Positions 58,674-64,000 of a stretch of DNA of 64,000 bases are shown piece by piece (the first letter of the stretch is position 1; every line of letters begins with the position of its first letter). The stretch is from contig NZ_QETK01000013.1 in assembly GCF_003105155.1 (NCBI RefSeq), forward strand, positions 62,001 through 126,000, given 5' to 3'. The stretch comes from Pseudomonas sp. SDI. GTDB lineage: Bacteria; Pseudomonadota; Gammaproteobacteria; Pseudomonadales; Pseudomonadaceae. The notes under the pieces are model-generated. The model was not told where the DNA came from. It was given only the letters and a program-made list of their open reading frames with translations, and ran no database searches. Made by a program: the position numbers and the translations under genes.

Positions 58674-60299
58674 ATGTCTTTGCGTAAATCCCTGCGGATG
58701 CAAATTCTTGCCTTGCTCGGCGGCAGCCTGCTGGCAGTGCTGTTGATTGCCCTGGTGTGCTTCCATTTCCTCTCCGCCAGCGTGCAGGGCTACGGCCAAT
58801 TGGTGAACGGGCCGTTGCGCGCGTCACAGCAGATCGACGAGGCTAACCTGCAGTTCAAGGTGCAGGTGCAGGAGTGGAAGAACGTCCTGCTGCGTGGCAA
58901 GCAGCCGGCCGAGCTGGACAAGTACTGGCAGCAGTTCCAGGCCCGCGAGCAGCAGGTGCAGCAGATTCTTGCCCAACTGCTGCGCGACAGCAGCGCCGAC
59001 CCGGCCTTGCGCGCGCGCCTGCAACAGCTCAAGGATGCCCATGCCCAGCTGGGCGTAGCGTATGGCCGTGGGCGTGACGCGTTCCTGGCCGCGGGGGGCG
59101 ATCCAGCCGCGGGCGATCAGGCGGTCAAGGGCGTCGACCGCGCGGCCAGCGAACAGATGAGCGAGCTGGTGAGCCAACTGCGCGCGGCGGCCGACCGGCA
59201 GGCCGTGGCGATCAGCGCCAGTGCCGAGCGCACGGTGTGGCTGGGAGCGTTGGTGATGCTCGGCTCGGCGCTGCTGATTGGTGTGCTCAGCCTGTGGCGG
59301 GTCAACCGCAGCCTGATCGAGCCGATTGGTCGATTGATCGAATACGTTGCGCACTTGAGTCAGGGGCGCTTTGACGCGCGAGTCGAAAGTGACCGGCAGG
59401 ACGAACTGGGCAAGCTGGCCAAAGCGGCGAACACCCTGCGCGATTTCCTCGCCGACACCGTTGGCCGTCTGCAGGACAACGCTGGCGAGCTGGAGGCGGC
59501 CAGTGGTGAACTGCGCACCCTGGCCGGCGGCATGGCGCGTGGCACCGACGATCAGTTCCAACGTACCGATCAGGTGGCCACGGCAATGCATGAGATGTCG
59601 GCCACCGCCCAGGAAGTGGCCCGCCATGCTGCCGATGCGGCGCGAGCGGCGGACGAGGCCGATCACAGTGCCCAGGCCGGCGAGCAGGTGATGCAGGCGA
59701 CCATCGACACCATTGCCGTGGTCAACCGCGAGATTGCTGGCACGGCGACCGTGATTCGCGACCTGGAGCAGGACAGCGCGCGGATCGGCAAGGTGCTGGA
59801 GGTGATCCGCGGGATTGCCGAGCAAACCAACTTGCTGGCGCTCAATGCGGCCATTGAGGCGGCGCGGGCCGGCGAGGCCGGGCGTGGCTTTGCAGTGGTC
59901 GCCGATGAAGTACGTAGCCTGGCGCAGCGTACCGCGGCGTCGATTGCCGAGATCAACCAGATCATCAGCGCAGTGCAGTCGGGCGCGGTCGAGGCGGTGA
60001 AAGCCATCGAGAGCGGGCAGGCGCGCAGCGAGGAGGGGGCCGAGCAGGTGCAGCAGGCAGGGGCGATGTTGCAGCGGATTACCCACGCGGTGGAGGCGAT
60101 TCGCGATATGAACCGGCAGATCGCGACGGCGGCGGAAGAGCAGACCAGCGTTGCCGAGGATATTTCCCGCAACCTGGTGGAAATCACCCGGATCGCCACC
60201 GACAACCAGGGTGCGGTGCAGCGTACCGAGCAGGCCGGGCATCGCCTGCATGCGCTGTCGGGGCAGTTGGGCGAGGTAACGGCGCGGCTGAAGGCCTGA
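58674..60299 (+). CDS. Methyl-accepting chemotaxis protein
   Basis: A 541-residue membrane chemoreceptor. TM1 is at about 10-32, a periplasmic ligand domain of about 150 residues follows (mostly helical, four-helix-bundle type, with [12 protein letters not shown]), TM2 at about 190-212, then HAMP ([22 protein letters not shown]) and the cytoplasmic signalling domain with the hairpin tip [32 protein letters not shown] (named in part: residues about 380-410). The start at [10 protein letters not shown] is chosen because the frame upstream runs through a terminator. The ligand is unknown. A REP-derived palindrome follows the stop. Confidence 0.93.
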   Translation: MSLRKSLRMQILALLGGSLLAVLLIALVCFHFLSASVQGYGQLVNGPLRASQQIDEANLQFKVQVQEWKNVLLRGKQPAELDKYWQQFQAREQQVQQILAQLLRDSSADPALRARLQQLKDAHAQLGVAYGRGRDAFLAAGGDPAAGDQAVKGVDRAASEQMSELVSQLRAAADRQAVAISASAERTVWLGALVMLGSALLIGVLSLWRVNRSLIEPIGRLIEYVAHLSQGRFDARVESDRQDELGKLAKAANTLRDFLADTVGRLQDNAGELEAASGELRTLAGGMARGTDDQFQRTDQVATAMHEMSATAQEVARHAADAARAADEADHSAQAGEQVMQATIDTIAVVNREIAGTATVIRDLEQDSARIGKVLEVIRGIAEQTNLLALNAAIEAARAGEAGRGFAVVADEVRSLAQRTAASIAEINQIISAVQSGAVEAVKAIESGQARSEEGAEQVQQAGAMLQRITHAVEAIRDMNRQIATAAEEQTSVAEDISRNLVEITRIATDNQGAVQRTEQAGHRLHALSGQLGEVTARLKA

Positions 60300-60302
60300 A
60301 AG

Positions 60303-60329
60303 CATCGCGGGACGAGTCGTCCCGCGATG
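60303..60329. repeat. REP-derived perfect palindrome
   Basis: Two 13-base arms (60303-60315 and 60317-60329) around one base. The half sequence equals the outer part of the REP units at 56098 and 56162, as if a REP pair had lost its inner halves. It can serve as a 3'-end hairpin for the chemoreceptor gene and the glycine-zipper gene. Confidence 0.7.
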
Positions 60330-60345
60330 AGGCCCTAGCGGTTTA

Positions 60346-60714
60346 TCAATGCCGGCGCTTCTTGTCCGCCAGGTTGTTGCCCAGGGCACCGCCTGCCGCA
60401 CCACCCAGGCCGGCACCGATGGCCGAGCCGGTGCTGCCGCCAAGCTTGCCGCCCACCAGCGAGCCCCCTGCCGAACCCAGGCCTCCGCCCAGCGCGGCCT
60501 TGGCCTTGTTGCCTTTTTTCGCGCCCATCGCGCTACCGGCCGCGCCACCCACGCCAGCGCCGATGGCGGCGCCGGTGCTGCCACCGAGCTTCTGCCCGAC
60601 CACGTTGCCGAGCACACCGCCCAGGCCGCCCCCCAGGGCTGTCTGGCCGTCGCCGGCGACAGCACCGTGTGCGAACAACAGGCCCAGGGTCAGGGCAGCA
60701 AGAGTCTTACGCAT
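60346..60714 (-). CDS. Secreted glycine-zipper protein with internal duplication
   Basis: A 122-residue protein with a signal peptide ([20 protein letters not shown], cleavage near 20). The rest is two direct copies of a unit of about 43 residues, starting AALGGGLG and passing through [13 protein letters not shown] / [13 protein letters not shown] and GGAAG, joined by KKGNKAK and ended by NLADKKRRH. Regular GxxxG spacing marks a glycine zipper, common in outer-membrane and membrane-inserting proteins. GAGG nine bases before the ATG at 60714 supports the start. The function is unknown. Confidence 0.85.
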   Translation of the reverse strand: MRKTLAALTLGLLFAHGAVAGDGQTALGGGLGGVLGNVVGQKLGGSTGAAIGAGVGGAAGSAMGAKKGNKAKAALGGGLGSAGGSLVGGKLGGSTGSAIGAGLGGAAGGALGNNLADKKRRH

Positions 60715-60810
60715 TTGAAACAACCTCGGTTGTAGGAAAAAGGCGTGCATTCTGCTGCGCCGCGCGGTGCAGGGCAATCGTGGCACCCTTGCTGGCACCG
60801 CACAAACGAC

Positions 60811-60833
60811 AAAGCCCGCGCGAGGCGGGCTTT
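60811..60833 (-). terminator. Terminator of tRNA-Pro
   Basis: AAAGCCCGC and GCGGGCTTT arms around a five-base loop lie 13 bases past the tRNA 3' end on the minus strand. Confidence 0.8.
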
Positions 60834-60845
60834 GCTGGAAAGAGT

Positions 60846-60922
60846 TGGTCGGAGAGGCAGGATTCGAACCTGCGGCCTTCTCGTCCCGAACGAGACGCGC
60901 TACCTGGCTGCGCTACACTCCG
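60846..60922 (-). tRNA. tRNA-Pro, anticodon CGG
   Basis: A 77-base tRNA read on the minus strand with encoded CCA (60846-60848). The anticodon loop TTCGGGA gives CGG (60886-60888), which reads CCG codons for proline. D-arm, anticodon arm and T-arm (GCAGG-TTCGAAT-CCTGC) all pair. The acceptor stem has one U-U pair at position 6-67. Downstream terminator and lack of flanking repeats show an intact single gene; no integrated element uses its 3' end. Confidence 0.97.
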
Positions 60923-60990
60923 ATGGAAGAAATTCTACTCAAAATTCCGCGCTCGACAAGCCCCTTTGAGCGATGCGTGTGCCAGGCAAA

Positions 60991-61212
60991 TCAGATTTCC
61001 TTGACGGTGCGGATCTGGTCCTTGTTGATCCGGGTGTGTTTGCCGTCGAGTTGTTCGAACTCGTAGAAGCCTGAATCGTCGTCATATTTAGGGGTGTCGA
61101 CCGCCTGGATCTCACGGCCGTCGTTTAGGGTGATCACGGTCGGCGATGCACAGCCAGCGAGGGTGCCCAGGCCGAGTGCGAGGAGGAAAGCAGGGAGGGT
61201 CCGTTGAATCAT
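60991..61212 (-). CDS. YgdI/YgdR-type small lipoprotein (DUF903)
   Basis: A 73-residue lipoprotein. The signal peptide ends in the lipobox LAGC (cysteine near 21), and the mature part [46 protein letters not shown] (residues about 25-70) is the SH3-like DUF903 fold of E. coli YgdI and YgdR. The residue after the cysteine is alanine, favouring outer-membrane sorting. GAGA before the ATG gives fair start support. The open frame extends far upstream but without signal-peptide logic. Function is unknown. Confidence 0.88.
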   Translation of the reverse strand: MIQRTLPAFLLALGLGTLAGCASPTVITLNDGREIQAVDTPKYDDDSGFYEFEQLDGKHTRINKDQIRTVKEI

Positions 61213-61437
61213 TGTGTCTCTCCAGTAAAGAGTGGTTCCGTGTAATGTTTTTGAGACGCGGGCTGTTACCGCAAAGTTCCTTGCAGGTTGAGCATAGCGG
61301 CTCCTGATTGGCATTGTGGTCTCTGTGGGCGCGGGACGCGCGCGCACGGTCTGCGTTCCATAGACCCAGCTCATGTCCCCGTTACTTCCCTGTGATATAA
61401 CTTCGGCCATTCCTCCCTCCCAATGGATCAAGGCCAG

Positions 61438-61977
61438 ATGAAAGCCAAGGCTGATGTACCCTTCGTGCCCCTCAATATTGCCGTGCTGACCGTCAGCGAT
61501 ACGCGCACGCTGGAAACCGACACCTCCGGCCAGTTGTTTGTCGACCGTCTCGGCGCAGCCGGGCATAACCTGGCCGCCCGTGTGCTGCTCAAGGACGACC
61601 TGTACAAGATCCGCGCCCAGGTCGCGACCTGGATCGCCGACGACCAGGTCCAGGTGGTGCTGATCACTGGCGGTACCGGGTTCACTGGCCGCGACAGCAC
61701 CCCGGAAGCGGTAGCCTGCCTGCTCGACAAGCAGGTCGATGGCTTTGGCGAGCTGTTCCGTCACATCTCCCTGGCCGACATCGGCACCTCCACCGTGCAA
61801 TCGCGCGCCCTCGCCGGGCTGGCCAACGGCACCCTGGTCTGCTGCCTGCCTGGCTCGACCAACGCCTGCCGCACCGCCTGGGACGGGATCCTCGCCGAAC
61901 AGCTGGATGTCCGTCACCGCCCGTGCAACTTCGTCGTTCACCTGAAGCAGGTGAGCCCCTGCGAAAGCCGTGGCTGA
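61438..61977 (+). CDS. moaB: Molybdopterin biosynthesis protein MoaB
   Basis: A 179-residue MoaB/Mog-family protein that adenylates molybdopterin before molybdenum insertion. VLTVSDTRTLETDTSG at the N-terminus and the MPT-binding ITGGTGFTGRDSTPEAV near 85-101 are diagnostic. AAGG close to the ATG at 61438 sets the start; an ATG at 61423 has no site. It overlaps moeA by eight bases, so the two are translated together. Pseudomonads carry a second moa/moe set elsewhere, hence the moaB2-moeA2 naming in P. aeruginosa. Confidence 0.93.
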   Translation: MKAKADVPFVPLNIAVLTVSDTRTLETDTSGQLFVDRLGAAGHNLAARVLLKDDLYKIRAQVATWIADDQVQVVLITGGTGFTGRDSTPEAVACLLDKQVDGFGELFRHISLADIGTSTVQSRALAGLANGTLVCCLPGSTNACRTAWDGILAEQLDVRHRPCNFVVHLKQVSPCESRG

Positions 61978-63187
61978 AGCGCCGGCGGCCAAGCCGCTGA
62001 TGCCCATCGAGGCCGCGCTGGAGCGCCTGCTGGCGCTGGCCGAGGCGGCACCGATCGTCGACACCGAGCAGGTCGCCCTGGCCGATGCCGAAGGCCGGGT
62101 ACTGGCGACCAGCCTGGTAGCCAGCCTCGACCTGCCGCCCTGGCCGAACAGCGCCATGGACGGTTATGCGCTGCGCCTGGCCGACTGGCACGGCGAGCCG
62201 CTGCCGGTCAGCCAGCGGATCTTCGCTGGGCACGCCCCTGGCCCGCTGGAGCCGGGCAGTTGTGCGCGGATCTTCACGGGTGCGCCGTTGCCCGAAGGCG
62301 CCGATTGCGTCGAAATGCAGGAAAACGCCGTGGTCCAGGCCGACCAGCGGGTGAGTTTCAGCGAGCCGCTGCGGCCCTGGCAGAACGTGCGTCCGCAAGG
62401 CCAGGAAACCCGTGCCGGCGAAGAAGTGCTGGCGGCGGGCACCCGCCTTGGGCCGATTGAGTTGGGCCTGGCCGCGTCACTGGGGCAGGCCACGCTCGCG
62501 GTGGTGCGGCGGGTGAAGGTCGCTGTACTGTCTACCGGCGACGAGTTGGTCGAGCCGGGGGTGCCGCTGGGCCCCGGGCAGATCTACAACAGCAACCGGC
62601 GCTTGCTCTGCAGCTGGCTGCAACGCCTGGGCTGCGACGTACTGGATGCCGGGATCTTGCCCGACGATCTGGAGAAGACCCGGGCGCGCCTCGGCCAGCT
62701 CGACAGTGTCGACTTGATCCTTTCCACCGGTGGGGTCTCGGTTGGCGAAGCCGACTACCTGGGCATCGCCTTGCGCGAAGAGGGCGAGCTGGCCTTGTGG
62801 AAGCTGGCCATCAAGCCTGGCAAACCTCTGACCTTCGGGCATTTCCGCGGTGTGCCGGTGATCGGCCTGCCGGGTAACCCGGCCTCGACCCTGGTTACCT
62901 TCGGCCTGTTGACCCGGCCGTACCTGCTGCGCCGTCAGGGCGTGCAGGAGGTGACCCCGTTGCACTTTGCCGTGCCGGCCGGCTTCGACTGGCCGAAGGC
63001 CGGTAACCGTCGCGAATACCTGCGCGGGCGCATGGCGCAGGGCCAGGCGCTGATCTACAAGAACCAGAGTTCGGGTGTGCTGCGCAGCGCGGCCTGGGCC
63101 GAAGGGTTGGTCGAAGTGCTGGAAGGCAGCACGCCGGCGCGGGGCGACAGCGTGCGCTTCATTCCGCTCAGCGAGCTACTCGGCTGA
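61970..63187 (+). CDS. moeA: Molybdopterin molybdotransferase MoeA
   Basis: A 405-residue enzyme that inserts molybdate into adenylated molybdopterin. It shows the MoeA blocks LPPWPNSAMDGYALR (about 50), RIFTGAPLPEGAD (about 100), VAVLSTGDELVEPG (about 187) and ILSTGGVSVGEADYLG (about 248), the last two in the MoaB-like domain. The start is GTG at 61970 inside the moaB end; an internal ATG at 62000 is less likely. Length is normal. Its 3' end overlaps the converging glycosyltransferase gene by 12 bases. Confidence 0.94.
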   Translation: MAEAPAAKPLMPIEAALERLLALAEAAPIVDTEQVALADAEGRVLATSLVASLDLPPWPNSAMDGYALRLADWHGEPLPVSQRIFAGHAPGPLEPGSCARIFTGAPLPEGADCVEMQENAVVQADQRVSFSEPLRPWQNVRPQGQETRAGEEVLAAGTRLGPIELGLAASLGQATLAVVRRVKVAVLSTGDELVEPGVPLGPGQIYNSNRRLLCSWLQRLGCDVLDAGILPDDLEKTRARLGQLDSVDLILSTGGVSVGEADYLGIALREEGELALWKLAIKPGKPLTFGHFRGVPVIGLPGNPASTLVTFGLLTRPYLLRRQGVQEVTPLHFAVPAGFDWPKAGNRREYLRGRMAQGQALIYKNQSSGVLRSAAWAEGLVEVLEGSTPARGDSVRFIPLSELLG

Positions 63188-64000
63188 GCGTAACAGCCCG
63201 CTGGCGAGGCCCTCCTCGGCCAGTGGGCGCTGCGTCGCCAGGCGCGTATAGATCCCTTCCAACTGTGCTGCGGCCATGTCCCAGTCATGCCGCTCGCCGA
63301 CAAACTGGCGCGCCGCCTCCGAGAGCTGGCGCAGGCGCCACGGCTGGTTGAGCAGTTGGGTGATGGTCAGCGCCAGGGTGTCGCTGTCCTCGCAGCCGAC
63401 GTAGTGCTCGCCATTGCGCACCGCCAGGCCGCTCACGCCGTGGTGCGTGGTGACTACCGGCAAACCCGCCGCCATCGCTTCCAGTAGCTTGATCTTGCAG
63501 CCGCCGCCATGGCGCAGCGGAGCGAAGAACAACGCCGAGTGCCGCTGCAGGTCGCGCAGGTCCGGCAGGTAGCCGACCCACTCGATGCGCGGGTCGTTCC
63601 AGCGCAGTTTCCAGTGGTTGGGCAGGGCATTGCCGACCACCGCCAGGCGTACCGCCGGGTTGCTCTGCCAGATCTGTGGGAGGATTTCCTCCAGTGCCCA
63701 CTCGATGGCTTCGAGGTTGGCACCGTACTCGAAGTTACCCACGAACAGCAGCCGTTGGCTGTGTGGGCATGAACTGATGTGCCGGTAGTGCTCGCAGTCG
63801 ACGCCGTTCACCGCCAGGGCGGTGTGGCGCCCGGTCAACTGGCTGATCTGCTCGGCATCGCTGGGGCTGACCGCCACCACTTCACTGGCCTGCCTGAGTA
63901 CCCGGGCTTCCCAACGCCGATAGCGCCAGCGGTCGAAACTGTTGAACGGCCGCAGCCACAGCGGCAGGCGGTCCTGGCAGGCGGCCCCCATCGACGACTC
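63176..64000 (-). CDS. Group 1 (GT4-like) glycosyltransferase, N-terminus cut by window edge
   Basis: The frame runs on to the window end, so the N-terminal domain is missing and the ATG at 63991 is internal. The 275 residues seen contain the end of the acceptor domain (VVAVSPSDAEQISQLTG) and the full nucleotide-sugar domain: LLFVGNFEYGANLEAI, IEWVGYLPDL, and the sugar-binding FFAPLRHGGGCKIKLLEAMAAGLPVV with the E-x7-E-like pattern of GT-B retaining enzymes. It probably builds a cell-surface polysaccharide or glycolipid; donor and acceptor are unknown. Confidence 0.85.
   Translation of the reverse strand, partial: ESSMGAACQDRLPLWLRPFNSFDRWRYRRWEARVLRQASEVVAVSPSDAEQISQLTGRHTALAVNGVDCEHYRHISSCPHSQRLLFVGNFEYGANLEAIEWALEEILPQIWQSNPAVRLAVVGNALPNHWKLRWNDPRIEWVGYLPDLRDLQRHSALFFAPLRHGGGCKIKLLEAMAAGLPVVTTHHGVSGLAVRNGEHYVGCEDSDTLALTITQLLNQPWRLRQLSEAARQFVGERHDWDMAAAQLEGIYTRLATQRPLAEEGLASGLLRSAE

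Noticed and set aside
60846..60922. tRNA-Pro as an attachment site for an integrated element
   Set aside because: No integrase gene and no repeat of the tRNA 3' end were seen on either side.

Overview
The window is a high-GC stretch of chromosome from a Pseudomonas, most like the P. putida group. The evidence is the protein sequences themselves (OprF, SigX, RMF, Aer, the class of large NAD-glutamate dehydrogenase) and gene order: ppsR/ppsA to cmaX-cfrX-cmpX-sigX-oprF, and pyrD-rmf-rlmL to dacB-yggL-rocA-rocS-dGTPase-DUF883, both known arrangements in this genus. I see no prophage, insertion sequence, integron or CRISPR array. It is mainly core genome with a few accessory islands.

Layout. 1-3.5 kb: a cut-off universal stress protein, miaE (tRNA hydroxylase) and topB (topoisomerase III). 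3.6-7.0 kb: an accessory catabolic module of an MHS-type transporter, lhgO (L-2-hydroxyglutarate oxidase) and a GntR/FCD regulator, with a shared operator-like repeat in front of both lhgO and the regulator. 7.1-13.9 kb: three poorly known genes and gdhB. 13.9-17.3 kb: divergent ppsR and ppsA, controlling gluconeogenic PEP synthesis. 17.4-23.4 kb: hydrolase, Rieske protein, RraA-like protein, then the cell-envelope locus cmaX-cfrX-cmpX-sigX-oprF. 23.5-32.2 kb: pyrD, rmf with a structured leader, rlmL, a CHASE/PAS diguanylate cyclase, dacB (PBP4-like) and yggL. 32.2-40.5 kb: a RocS/RocA (BvgS/BvgA-type) two-component pair, a dGTPase-like HD protein, an EAL phosphodiesterase and three small membrane-associated proteins. 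40.8-48.9 kb: amtB, a Kef-type antiporter, a glutaredoxin-like protein, an M15 peptidase, an SOS-type promoter driving an unknown 103-residue protein, a pseudouridine synthase, the aerotaxis receptor aer with a FliA-type promoter, and a CPBP protease. 49.0-56.4 kb: acnA, rlmM, tusA, a MATE pump, pdxB and a small unknown gene. 56.6-64.0 kb: an ABC exporter, a chemoreceptor, a glycine-zipper protein, tRNA-Pro(CGG), a YgdI/YgdR-type lipoprotein, moaB-moeA and a glycosyltransferase cut by the window end.

Themes: envelope and surface control (SigX/OprF/CmpX, RocSA, c-di-GMP enzymes, PBP4), translation and ribosome maintenance (MiaE, RMF, RlmL, RlmM, YggL, TusA, pseudouridine synthase, tRNA-Pro) and central carbon metabolism (GdhB, PpsA/PpsR, AcnA, LhgO). 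The signals that look least explained are the SOS promoter at 44958-45000, the repeated operator of the lhgO module, the structured leaders of rmf and rlmL, and an orphan terminator after the ABC exporter. No wholly new multi-gene system is evident.
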